NCBI RefSeq assembly: GCF_051622035.1
Contig: NC_135367.1
Coordinates: 14,746,501 to 14,810,500, forward strand
Source of the DNA: Arctopsyche grandis
Lineage: Eukaryota; Arthropoda; Insecta; Trichoptera; Hydropsychidae
Reading direction: 5' to 3'
Length of the DNA: 64,000 nt
The translations under genes and the position numbers were made by a program. This document shows positions 1 through 11,526 of this stretch, one piece after another; position 1 is the stretch's first letter; each line of letters begins with the position of its first letter. The notes under the pieces were generated by a model that had not been told where the DNA came from, made no database searches, and saw only the letters and a program-made list of their open reading frames with translations.

Positions 1-874
<874 letters not shown>

Positions 875-1280
875 CTGAAATTAAACAAATAAATTCTATC
901 AATAAAAATTACACAAATCAAATAGCACACTGTTGTTACAATGTGAACCTGTGAATTAATCGGAAACTGGGGATCAATTAGATAAAGCATACCAAAATTA
1001 TTTGTAATTATAAAACATAAGCTACTTAATAAAAATAATCCTGAAGGTGGATTAATTTTTAAATAACCATAAATACGAATGGATTAAAATTAATATTTTA
1101 TAATCTTAAAATATTAAAGGGTATATAAATTTCTTTTAATTCATACATTCATAAATAAATAGATAAGAATAGAGTCAGTGCTATATATTTTGCACACAAG
1201 GGCCGGGGTTTTGAACATGCATTTTTCAATCGTAATTGGGAGTGATTAACTCACTCTATTGTTTGAATAGTTTGATGTTT

Positions 1281-1426
1281 GCACAATACATTAGAACAAT
1301 TATGACCTAAGATATACATATGTATAACGTGTGCAGTATTATATTTAGTATGATGCAAACATCAGAACAATTATGACCTAAGATGTATAACGTGTGCAGT
1401 ACTACATTTAGTATGATGCAAACATA
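1281..1426 (+). repeat. Diverged tandem duplication, about 70-78 bp unit
   Basis: Two adjacent copies share the blocks AGAACAATTATGACCTAAGA, GTATAACGTGTGCAGTA and TTTAGTATGATGCAAACAT, with a few substitutions and a short indel. It lies in the presumed GAPDH 5' intron or upstream region. No coding potential; function unknown. Confidence 0.8.
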
Positions 1427-3154
1427 TGAAACTCTTCTTATGTGTTTTTTTTTCAGTCAATAGCAATTAACATTTTAAAATTCTAAACTAATAAATTTTA
1501 ATAAATTATATATAATTCAAATTTAAGTTATTAATGTTACAAATTAAAGACAAGAAGTTTCAAATTATTTAAGTATTCAATTTCGCAGAAGACATGTCCA
1601 TAAATTTTGTTTTTACTTTTAAGTACAGTAGAACCTCAATAATCCAGATTATATAAAAAAAATAAAGAATATTAAAATAGAAAAATCAGATTAAATGAAT
1701 TCGTTTTCTAATGTCCAAGGATGGAAACATGAACAGTTTTTGTTCAATGTCATTCATTTGGATTGCTTATATTTTTTTTCCCCCTCTTTTTGATTATTCA
1801 GACCATCTTATCCCCATTCAGTTTCTATAATTAAAACTATTGTACTATTTACTAAGATACAGGTATTTCATTCCAAATTGATTTTTTTTCATTTTCAAAT
1901 TAAACCATTTTCAATGAAAAAGGGTCAATTTGAAATGAACTAGTAAAAAGGGTAAATTTGGAATGAAAAACCGATTCTTATAAAACGAAAAAGTCTGAAG
2001 ATAAAAGAATACTACATATACACAAGACTGGCCAACTTGGGTGAACAGCGGATGCAAGGCACCCAGTCTCACGTATGAAAAGTGGATTTTATTCGGACAA
2101 AAACATTTGCATTAGTCTCAGAAACCTGAGGCCTGAAGATGAGTCGTCCTATTTGGTTTTTTTTGGAATACAAATATTTAAAGGTATTTCATGAAGACAT
2201 TGCACAAACTCTAATGGAGAATGAATTTCCTCGAATAATTATTTTATAATATATTATTCAAATTATTTTCGCATCGAGAGGGCCTGCCCTGCATATACAG
2301 ACGTCTAGAAATTTATTTTTTAGTAGTAAAGAGACGCCAAATTCTTTTTTTCTTCTAAATATAAAGTAATGAAATACCAAGTATAATTTTTTTTCAAAAA
2401 TTTTATCTTTCAGTATGTTAAAAAAATTATATAAATCTAAAATCGGCCAAGGCTTTTTAAATACATTATGTATTGTATATAATTACATATTGAAATTAAT
2501 TCAAAAAAATCAAACTGAAAAACAAAATATTCACACATTGGACATTGGATGAATTCTTAGCATATTTGAACCAAACATTCAACTTTTTTTTTTCTTCATT
2601 TGTTTCTGCCGACAACTTTCAAAAAGTAGCCGAGAACAAATGAAAACTAAAACGCAATTCGGATCGAAGACGCGAGACCGATCACGTAACCCATAATTGG
2701 TGCAGCAAAGTGCACAACAACCATTTTGGGCGTGCCGGCCGGCACCAATTCCTCAACAAACTATAAAATTCAAAGAAATCAATTCAAACTAAATAGAATC
2801 CAATAAGAAAATACTTTAAACAATTCAATATAGATAGACCAAACCCTAGAACAGTCCAAGCGAGCGTAGGATCCTCGGAACGTTTCGAGGTCGTATGAAG
2901 GTCAACCGAACGGAAACCATCACACGAGAGTCGCGCCTCGACAATTACGCAACTGAACCAACCGGACGATCATTGGTGACAACCGGACGATATTCGCGAT
3001 GGCATGGAGTTTTCGTAATTGATGATGATGATGTGGCTGAAGGTGGGGCCACGTCTGGTTTCGATAAAACGATCGTGCGAATGGTTTTAAGGGACGTTTC
3101 AGATTAGCGTGCAGGGATTTTGAAGGGTGTGGTTTGAGGGTTTTCTGGTAGAAG

Positions 3155-3192
3155 TACCGGTCACCGGTCACCGGTCACCAGTCACCAGTTAC
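3155..3192 (+). repeat. Short tandem repeat of ACCGGTC / ACCAGTC heptamers
   Basis: About five consecutive 7-bp units, ACCGGTC drifting to ACCAGTC and ACCAGTT. It lies in the GC-richer stretch upstream of GAPDH. It could be a simple minisatellite or a cluster of factor sites. Confidence 0.8.
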
Positions 3193-3529
3193 CTGTTGAG
3201 TAGTCGCGAAGAGGTGTTTCCCGACCGGCGTCTGAACGGAGAGTGACGGAGGGGCGCCAATTCACAGAGGTGACCGGCTAAATCAGGGGTCCCTACTGCT
3301 GGTTTCGAGCGCTCGACTCTTTCGATGGATTTTGATTCTACACTTATTATTGGTTGTAATGTTTGGTGTTATCAACGCCTTATCATTTGATCGATGGTTG
3401 ATAGACTGCGTTGATAATTTGGCATTTTATCGTATGTACGTATTGGTGGTTGATAGAGCTTGTGGTAGGAAAACTGCGTTGTAGACAGAGAAATGTAATA
3501 TTAATAGACGTGGCTTTAGGTGTTCTTTT

Positions 3530-3643
3530 GTGGTCTACCTCACAGGCCCGAATGTAAAACGCACAAAAACGCAAATATCGGAAGGCAAAGATCGAAAATT
3601 GAAAGATCTTAAGTCGAAAGATAATAAAAAAGGTGCATGGTAC
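3530..3643 (+). mobile_element. Half of a fold-back element (same family as 10,207-10,605)
   Basis: Starts GGTCTACCTCAC and contains AAATATCGGAAGGCAAAGAT, then GAAAGATCTTAAGTCGAAAG and GGTGCATGGTAC. These blocks recur in order at 10,240-10,320 and at 56,147-56,228. Only the left arm is present. It is cut at GTAC by the solo LTR that begins at 3,644, and no right arm appears after 5,159. Confidence 0.8.
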
Positions 3644-4033
3644 TGTTGCGTAGGGGTGGGTGGAGGATCCAAGTAAAAGGCCAACAGTCGTTTCACAGCA
3701 TTTATTGATGATTAAGGAGATACACGCAGTGTCACTGCTAAGTCCAGAATGACCTGAGATCGCTTACGTACCGCCTTATAATGGGTAGATCTCTCAGGAC
3801 GTCTAATCTGTTTACCTACTTTATAGTCACGTATTCGGATATGTATTCCCACGGTATGAGAAGTGCAATCATTGTTTCATGCACTTAGCTTGTCGCTAAT
3901 CCTTAAAACCCACTTATACCAGTCGCACGGTATGCATTTAGTTAATCCGTTAACAGATATCCGTTACAGATAATCTTTGAACGGTCACACAGTCTCTGGG
4001 ATTCTATTCGCTTAATCCGCGGCGTACGTTACA
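3644..4033 (-). mobile_element. Solo LTR (family with TGTAACGTACGC / CTACGCAACA ends), 390 bp, target duplication GTAC
   Basis: The element begins TGTTGCGTAGG and ends CGTACGTTACA on the plus strand, that is TG...CA ends in inverted form. It is flanked by GTAC at 3,640-3,643 and 4,034-4,037. On the minus strand AATAAATGCTGTG near the 3' end is a polyadenylation signal, which sets the orientation. It is closely similar to the solo LTR at 46,220-46,755 and more distantly to those at 13,323 and 55,526. No gag-pol lies beside it. A 4-bp duplication fits Gypsy or BEL elements. Confidence 0.9.
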
Positions 4034-4235
4034 GTACTGTAGGAATCTCGTCGTCGTCATCGTCATCGAAACCTTCGAGAATATTCCGCAACAACAAACT
4101 ACATTCCCGAAACCCAGACGACATGCACCTGCAGTCATTATATTAAACTCAGGCGGAACGCCCCTACCAGTCGAGTGGAACCAAAACGGTCGAAACACGC
4201 CGCCACCATTAAAATACATCGAGCGGAAAGGCGCC

Positions 4236-4550
4236 AAGCATTCCAGAAAATTCGACGCCTCGACGAAAACAAAATTCCTCTCGTACGCGTCAATAACCAC
4301 TTCCATCAAGCATTCCAGAAAATTCGACGCCTCGACGAAAACAAAATTCCTTTCGTACGCATCAATAAACTAAATGCTCGTACGACCACTTCCATCAAGC
4401 ATTCCAGAAAATTCGACGCCTCGACGAAAACAAAATTCCTCTCGTACGCGTCAATAACCACTTCCATCAAGCATTCCAGAAAATTCGACGCCTCGACGAA
4501 AACAAAATTCCTTTCGTACGCGTCAATAACCACTTCCACCAAGCATTCCA
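4236..4550 (+). repeat. 72-bp tandem repeat in the LTR U3 (four full copies and a partial)
   Basis: Copies start with AAGCATTCCA at 4,236, 4,308, 4,397, 4,469 and 4,541. Spacing is 72 bp except one unit of 89 bp that carries a 17-bp insertion (TAAATGCTCGTACGACC region). They end just before the TATA box at 4,558, the position of enhancer repeats in LTRs. The unit length is a multiple of three, which keeps spurious frames open on both strands. Confidence 0.95.
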
Positions 4551-4585
4551 AAAACACTATAAAAGGAGGTACAACCCAAACAACG

Positions 4586-4725
4586 CCAGTCGACCCACAA
4601 CAGCAAGCGTCGACACACAGCACCAGACCAGTCGACCCACAACAGCAAGCGTCGACACACAGCACCAGACCAGTCGACCCACAGCAGCAAGCGTCGACAC
4701 ACAGCAGCAGACCAGTCAACATACA
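4586..4725 (+). repeat. 42-bp tandem repeat downstream of the LTR TATA box (three copies and a partial)
   Basis: Units start with CCAGTCGACCCACA at 4,586, 4,628 and 4,670, with a partial at 4,712; spacing is exactly 42 bp. It lies in the expected transcribed R region or leader of the LTR. Confidence 0.95.
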
Positions 4726-5159
4726 GCTCCTGACCAGCCACCACTACACTACGCGGACTTGGAAGATCAACCAGCCGGACGAGCCAGCAACACACTGCCG
4801 TATCCAGAGACCTTCCGTACATAGCTGAATGCTGAGCCAGCGACACTCTACCATATCCAGAGACCGCTGAACGACATACTTTTGCCCACAAATACCATAC
4901 CTTTGTACAACCATAGGCAAACAATAAAACTTTATAAAACTAGCACAACAGTGTTTCGTTAGGCCGGGATACGGTCAACACACATGTAACCCGCCTACAT
5001 TGGTACTAATCCGACGTGATCTACGCAACCTTCTGATCATCCAACAGCGCTGTCAACACATCGCTACCCCGCCTACATTGGTGACCCCATCTTTGAACCA
5101 CACAACAGTGTTTCGTTAGGCCGGGATACGGTCAACACATCGTACCCCGCCTACAGTAC

Positions 5160-7988
5160 TTTATGGCATTTGATACTTGACTTCATTCTGTTTTTTTTTT
5201 TTAGTAAAATGCTGGACTTTTTTTAAATGGAAAAATTTATTTGTAAGTGAAAGTATTTAATATTGAAAACACGATATAAATGGGAAGGGGGGGGGGGTAT
5301 TACACTATCGATACGGATCGTGATTCTAGTATCGCGGATTTCAAAACAACCCTAACTATCACGATACTAACATGTTATACTATCAATACCGATCACGTGA
5401 TAATATTGTAAGTGTGATAGGCCCCAATCAGATAGGAATGTATTATATTTATTTATTTCAGAATTAAAATTAGACCAAAGTGACTTGACAGGTTGCCCCA
5501 ATGTGTCACTATGGCCAAATAAAAAAATATATGAATACATTAAGAATTAAACAGAAATTTTGTTAAGTCCCCATACGAGATGGAGAACAATTCATCATTA
5601 ATTGCAATCGCATGCACTACTGATGAGCTAAGGTGTAAGCAGGTAAGAAAAGAGAATGTCATCGAGACATGTGGGATCATTTTGGAAAGTTCCAAGAAAG
5701 CCCACCAATATGCTAAAAAAATGCTTAACTAAGCTACATGTACGTAGACCTACAATAAATTGGTCAGTAACTTTGGTTTTAGTTAGTTATTATAATAAAT
5801 GGTCAGTCATTACGATAAAAAATGGTATTTAAATAAAATAAACGATCAGTACATGTACATATATATCAATGGTCAATTGTTTATGGCATTTGGATTATAA
5901 TTCGACACAATGAAATTATGTATATTGTGCAGTCTAAAACAAATGAGTGATTTTTTGTAATTTTATAAAGTGGATTTGTTGATGAATCCAATAAAATATT
6001 TATGGATGAACTGACCAATTCATATATAGTTTTAAACGTTTAATTTACAAGTTGCTGACAAATCATTTAGTATGAATAAATACGATGATGATGGATAGTT
6101 GTTCTCAATTTTTACCCATAAAGGTTGCCTGCACCTGGTTAAATTCATGCGATACACTACGTATTCGCCACAAATTAAATGAATAATAAATTCACTACTT
6201 ATGATTAGACTGCATTTGTGCAATTCCTCAGAAAAGATTACAATATAATATGTCACGTCAAAACCGCTTAAGAACACATAATATATGCATGTACTTCTAT
6301 TGATTTGTACATACATATATGTATGTACATACATACACACATATACATATGTCAGTCAAAATGATAAAAAATTAACAATGATCATATAATTTTGAAGTTC
6401 TATAACAACTTTAATGTTAAAGTGTAATATTTTTAATTTTCTTTCTAGAGGTTATCTAAACTTTCTTTGTTGGTGATATCCTCAAAATAACCTTCAAAGA
6501 ACAAATCGATAGAGAATATGTCGTTTTGTAACATTGGCGGTCAAATGCACAATATATGTATGTATTTTCTAAATTTGTGTGAATATTTACGCGACTACAA
6601 ATGTTCAGTTAATGCATTTTCCAATGGGTGAACTGCAATGTTGATTACGTGCGATGTTTTAATACAAAAAGTGATGTTAATTTATAGAATTCCACCTTCA
6701 ATGTCAAAAGAGACATTGGCAAAATAGTGAATTTTATGATACTCTCTCTCTCGTGAGAGCTTTCTTTTAGTCTTTATTTTTCTCGACGTAGACAGACCAA
6801 CGGCGAGAGACGAAATTAGATTTTCAGGGATAGATACAAGCATGCAGTTTTATTTGATGGATACTTCAGACTTCAGAGCTATGCGTAGGTAATGCAGAGT
6901 GCAATTGCAGATATCTGCAAGGAGTAATGACCTTTACGTTGGTTTTATGACACTGTACATATCGGGAAGTGTGAAACCATATTTAGAGGTGAATTTTGCA
7001 ACGCTACAATAAAGCAAAAATTCGATAACAGGATTTTTTATATTATTTGGATAATTAATTAAAATGTATTAATTATATTTTTTAATATGTAATAACTAAT
7101 TTATTTGCGAGTATCCAAGTTGGCAGTTATTTAAGCTAATCTTTAAAAAAAACAAATTCATTTCATCAGATATAATTAAAATTGTTTCCACGCAGTCACA
7201 TATTAGAAATTTCTTAATCGTGTACGTGGTGTTTTCGTCTTGGTGTTTTCATGTAGGCGTATTTTATAAATTCTATTAGGTAGGTGTTAAATGTATGGGC
7301 AATAAGAATGGGTTTATTAGATTTATATAAGTGACCGATAATTGTAATAATCTAATATATTGGATACATTAATGGAGAAAAAATACGCTTTTGTGAGATA
7401 AATACGCTGTACCATTCTTAAGTATGTATTTATAAATGTTAATCATTAGGAGTTTTTAATTCTAACAGATGAATAAATCTGTTTCCAAGCCCACGAATAG
7501 AAAAAAATGAATAGAAATTGCCTACCTTAATGAATTTAAAATTTTTGAACAGTATTATATACTTAAATATTTCTCAAGTTAATTGTATAGTTTGGACAAT
7601 TATTCAATGAAAAACTCATAATTATTAATATATTTCAATTACATTTTTTTATAATCAATGTACATAGGTAATGAAAAATACGCACTTAAGATAGGTTCAG
7701 TATTTTTATCTCACAAGGGCGTACTTTATCTTCTTGGAAAAAGGTTCCATTAACGTATCCCAAGCCAATATAATTTTTTTACAATTATTGCATTGTATGA
7801 ATAGTTTTTAGAATTTTTTTTATTTGTTTTTAATGTATTTTTTTAATTCATAATTTGCAATTCACACACATTTTTTGAATAATAAAACGATTAATCAGTT
7901 GTGAATTTATTATTATAAGCTTATTTATTGTAAAACATTATTTTAACACAATTATTAAAATACATAATTTTGATTGTACACGTATAAG
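5160..7988. other. AT-rich intergenic DNA with one SINE-tail fragment
   Basis: No coding region with recognisable features. A SINE 3' hairpin remnant lies at 5,455-5,520. There is a G run near 5,287. Otherwise I see A/T-rich unique sequence with short ATGTACATAC-type motifs. Confidence 0.6.
5440..5520 (-). mobile_element. SINE 3' end fragment with hairpin
   Basis: Read on the minus strand, GGCCATAGTGAC (5,516-5,505) pairs with GTCACTTTGGTC (5,484-5,473) around a loop containing CATTGGGGCAACCTGTCA. An A-rich AAATAAATAAAT tail follows. The loop matches the hairpins at 16,994 and 51,290 while the stem is different. Confidence 0.75.
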
Positions 7989-9099
7989 CAGCGATGTATC
8001 ATACATTGAAAATAAGCGCGCGCTTGGGGCCCCCGAATCTTGGGAGCCCCGAAATGAGCCTTTGCTACCAAAATTTACAACTTATTATTATCATTGTCCA
8101 TAATACGTTCATAAGCCAAGAATAAATGAAATTAATATCTATTTTATATAGTATTTTAAAATAGTACATATTTTATTCCAAAAACTGTTAGTGTTTCAAG
8201 TACATATAGTAAATAAATAAAAAAAATATGGCTTTGTAAAATCTTTATGAAAAACCATATACTGAAAAGCATGGAAAAAACGATGATATCATATGGGCAG
8301 TGCCGGCCTTACACCCAATGGCGCCCTTGGGCAATTGTTTCTTACACCCTTAGAAAAAAATTATAAAAATTGGATTACCATCCTCCTTTTTCCGGGCTTA
8401 GGACCTTGTTATAGTTTTAGGCAGTGCCAGCAAAAGCATAGTAACACAAATGTTTGGATATAATTATGCTGTTTTATAAAATGTATTACAATGAGTGAAT
8501 TCATTTTACCTTGAACTTTATTTGAAAGAAGGGCTTTTCAATTGATAACTTTTCATTGCTAATAATATCAGATTTTGAATTCTCTGTGTGGCCACTTGAA
8601 ATAAAGGGCGAGTGTTGCCCTATGGGACTATGGGGAGAACGTCGCGTTACAACGTTATCAGTTAGAATCTTCCATAAATATATTAAAGCAGAAAATAGTG
8701 TAAAAAACCTTTGGAGAATATCGAAAAAAGTATGCGATGTTACAAAAGATTTTGCAGCGTCGTATAGCACAAGATTCAAATTGTGGCTGCCACTGGAAAA
8801 CGCTAATTATAATACAAAAAGGAATGCGCCTTCACCCAATGAATAGAATTTTCCAAGTATAAATGTTGAGTTTAGAAAGTAGAGGTGCCTTTGGAGCTAT
8901 AATCTAAAATTTTGTAGGGCATTTGGCGCTCTAATTTTAAATTTTAAAGCGCCTTTGGCTTGTTGAGTGGCGCCCCAAATAATATGACGCCCTCGGGCGC
9001 CACCCGGCTCAGCCCCCCCCCCCAAAACCAGCACTGCTTTTGGGGGTGCCTCAAATTTCAAATGCGCCTGGGGTCCCCCATTTACTTGATACGCCACTG
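7989..9099 (+). mobile_element. Degenerate hAT-like non-autonomous element, about 1.1 kb
   Basis: The left end CAGCGATGTATCATACATTG resembles the right end, which reads CAGTGGCGTATCAAGTAAAT on the minus strand. The flanking octamers CGTATAAG and TATATAAG are near-identical, as for an aged 8-bp hAT target duplication. GC-rich GGCGCCC/GGGGCCCC subterminal blocks lie on both sides, and a second left-end-like sequence (CAGTGCCGGCC) sits at 8,297, so elements may be nested. The 96-codon ORF at 8,556-8,846 shows no transposase motif. Boundaries are moderately sure. Confidence 0.6.
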
Positions 9100-10206
9100 T
9101 ATATAAGTAGAATGATAATACATAAAGCTTACAGTGTAATAACTTATTTTCGATTCGATCTAATATATGTAGTACAACTAAGATTTTTCGAATGAGAATT
9201 ATGATTTTTGAAGTAAAATGACATTTACGCAATTGAGTTAAAACAATGGCCGCAATGGCTTGTGTTAAGACACGTCAACAGTTTGACAGTGATTGCAATA
9301 TCGTCAACATGTACTGTGATGGCACTTCACACGTAAGGAAAACACACACAGCGGTTGTTCACAACAACTGAACGTGAACGTGAACGTGAACGTCACACTT
9401 TCGAATCAACGTTGGCTTCCAGAACGGCGACAGATCGTATTATTATTATATTTATGTCGCAGTAGGTCGCGTCACACGAGTAAACAATTATGGATGCCGT
9501 CATTGCAAAATCGCCTCTGCGCCGTGCGAATGCAGTCTGTATATTTGTCGTATCATCGTTATGTTTTGAAGGCTTTCTTTTCACCGTTTCTTAGTAAAAT
9601 ATTGTCGTTTTGTTTGTCGCATTGTTGATGTTCTGTCATGGCAATGTGTTATTATTGTTTTTTGCATGTTGATTTTGAATTGGCCTAGATAAATAAAGCA
9701 TGCATGCGACAAGATCTGACCGTCAACTATTGAAGATTGGATCGTATTTCGCCAATTTTTATTAGTATATTACGCATTGGTTAGGGTTTGATGAGTGTAT
9801 TTTCGAAACGTGTCATTCGGACATTCGGTTTCAATATAATATTAAATAAATTGTGTATGTTTTGCTTCAACTAAACAAAGAATGTAATATGATCAATTTC
9901 CTTGTAAGTAAACAAGTCTAATATTTTTGACTTGCAGTTCTAATTACAATACATATTAATTTACAATAATTTAATGGATTGTCAGAAGATGCTATGTTTT
10001 TTTAATTCGCACTTGCAGTTATACATGACCATTTCTGTTACTTTTTTCTGTATAGAAACTTAGTATAAACTTTAATATAATAAACAGGTGGTATCAGTAA
10101 AGAACATTATATACTGAATCTTCAAATAAATAAAACATATTTTTATATCTATATATATATAGGTATAAAAATATATATACAAAAATAAATATATAAGGTA
10201 TATTCG
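9100..10206. other. Intergenic or 5' region with CGTGAA hexamer repeats
   Basis: No clear gene. It has GTGAACGTGAACGTGAACGT at about 9,374-9,393, and a good donor GTAAGT at 9,904 preceded by a short open stretch from ATG 9,889. That donor is phase-compatible with the exon at 10,966, so a short first coding exon (about 9,889-9,903) is conceivable but unsupported. Confidence 0.3.
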
Positions 10207-10605
10207 GTCTCCGTGACGAGCCAGAATGTTAAATTACAGAAAACACAAATATCGGAAGGCAAAGATCGAAAATCGAAAGATCTTAAGTCGAAAGATAAAA
10301 AAAGGGTGCATGGTAAACGGTACATACTCACGTACATACTCACTTAATTTGCGCGAGCAGGATACAACAGGAACAAGAGGAACAGGCTTTTCCTCCCGTA
10401 TTAATGTGCGCGCGCAGAATACGGGAGGAAAAGCCTGTTCCTCTTATTCCTGTTGTACCCTGCTCGCGCAAATTAAGTGAGTATGTACCGTTTACCATGC
10501 ACCCTTTTTTTTTGATCTTTCGACTTAAGATCTTTCGATTTTCGATCTTTGCCTTCCGATATTTGTGTTTTCTGTAATTTAACATTCTGGCTCGTCACGT
10601 AGACC
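10207..10605. mobile_element. Complete fold-back element with arms of about 180-190 bp
   Basis: The left arm (10,212-10,402) and right arm (10,418-10,599) are inverted copies around a 15-base spacer (AATGTGCGCGCGCAG). Outer ends read CGTGACGAGCCAGAATGTT and its complement, and the similarity extends weakly outwards through GGTCT. The arms differ mainly by a 14-bp duplication (TACATACTCAC region, about 10,321-10,345) and scattered single changes. No ORF is conserved: the two mirror ORFs of 81-84 codons are the same palindrome read from both sides. Family members are at 3,530 and 56,107. Confidence 0.95.
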
Positions 10606-10965
10606 CGGTATATTGTATGGATTTCATATTGTGGTATATTTTATCATTTGATGTGAGATTCTATAATTTTTTACATATGTGGGTTGAAACTTTTTTATAA
10701 AACATCAATATATGTTATAAAAACCAATGATATATTTTATCTTCTATAATTTAGTTCTTCTGGAATAAATAAATTACTTATCATCAAACCCTAATCTTTA
10801 AGCTTTAATGCCCTACTAGCATGCAGTTAAATAGTTAAACAATTCAATTATCAAATCAAATATTTTCAGAAATAATAAATAAGAGCTTTCTATTATTATA
10901 TAATATATGTATTGTTAATTATTTTTATTGTTTTGTTTTTTAATGCATTCCATGATGAATTTCAG

Positions 10966-11526
10966 GATACCGAGAATCAACCCCTGCCTATGTTGAACTG
11001 CTTGAACTCAGCCATGCGTAAATTAGAAATGTTGAGCACGATTGTGAACTCGAGGAATCAATATTTACATGACATGAGGCGGAAGAGCTTTGGCAGTAAA
11101 CCCAACACGTACGTGAGGAAAGATGCCAGTCAGACCGATCTCAGCGTGATCCAAATGAACACGAGGTATGTCTCGAACGTGACGATCGGCCTGCGAATGA
11201 AGAAGACGACCAATAATCGAATGATGCCATACACCGTTCCCGAGAGGAACAGGACCAAGAGCGAGAACTCGGACAGTTTGAATCTGGAGTCGAGGGACTT
11301 TTGCGATTTTCCAGTGCAGGATACGTGGATGGAGCACTCGTCCAGTTATATATCCGTCTTGGACCCGAAAGTGGGAAATACATTCACCAAAGACAAGAAG
11401 CCCACGTCGCTTAAGAAGGCTCGCTCGTTGGAGGATATCCGAGTGGAGAATATAGATGCATCGCAGCCATCGCACGAGATGGAATTTGTGTCGAGTCGAA
11501 TTCAGAAGTTAAAGGTTATGGAGTAG
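10966..11526 (+). CDS. 3'-terminal coding exon of an unrecognised gene (186 codons and stop)
   Basis: An acceptor TGAATTTCAG ends at 10,965 and is followed in phase 0 by an open frame DTENQPLPMLNCLNSAMRKL..., stopping at TAG 11,524-11,526. Base composition is clearly less AT-rich than the flanks, with coding-type third positions. The protein is hydrophilic and charged, with many Ser, Asn, Lys and Arg residues and no membrane segment. Notable pieces are KDASQTDLSV, KKARSLEDIRVEN and the C-terminal SSRIQKLKVME, which look like linear motifs or coiled-coil edges of a large cytoskeletal or adaptor protein. I do not recognise the family. Upstream exons are not identified; the gene runs toward the glycosyltransferase (convergent). 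Confidence 0.75.
   Translation, partial: DTENQPLPMLNCLNSAMRKLEMLSTIVNSRNQYLHDMRRKSFGSKPNTYVRKDASQTDLSVIQMNTRYVSNVTIGLRMKKTTNNRMMPYTVPERNRTKSENSDSLNLESRDFCDFPVQDTWMEHSSSYISVLDPKVGNTFTKDKKPTSLKKARSLEDIRVENIDASQPSHEMEFVSSRIQKLKVME

Larger units (their letters stand above)
875..3520. other. AT-rich noncoding region upstream of GAPDH (probable intron and promoter region)
   Basis: No convincing coding sequence. It holds a diverged tandem duplication near 1,281-1,426, long A/T runs, and from about 2,640 to 3,330 a GC-richer stretch that includes a perfect GTGCCGGCCGGCAC palindrome (2,733-2,746) and a short ACCGGTC-type tandem repeat (about 3,155-3,190). The GC-rich part is a plausible promoter or first-exon region for GAPDH. 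The short ORF at 2,895-3,107 has no recognisable features. Confidence 0.4.
4038..5155 (+). mobile_element. Second LTR-derived element (TGTAGG...CCTACA), 1,118 bp, flanked by GTAC
   Basis: It starts TGTAGGAATC immediately after the GTAC that closes the previous LTR, and ends CCCCGCCTACA before another GTAC (5,156-5,159). TATAAAA lies at 4,558-4,564 and AATAAA at 4,923-4,928, so it is in sense orientation. The 3' part repeats the R/U5 block AACAGTGTTTCGTTAGGCCG twice (about 4,945 and 5,105). Between the two lie fragments that look like the leader just inside an LTR (CCGCCTACA followed by TTGGTGACCCC), so it is a rearranged LTR-leader-LTR composite. Two minisatellites fill the U3 and R parts. 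The long ORFs over the repeats are artefacts of the repeat frame. Confidence 0.8.

Noticed and set aside
4175..4924. Long ORFs on both strands (up to 217 codons) over the repeats
   Set aside because: Both are produced by 72-bp and 42-bp tandem repeats whose lengths are multiples of three inside an LTR; the peptides are just the repeat translated.
10226..10585. Two nearly identical ORFs (84 and 81 codons) on opposite strands
   Set aside because: They are the same arm of a palindromic element read from each side.
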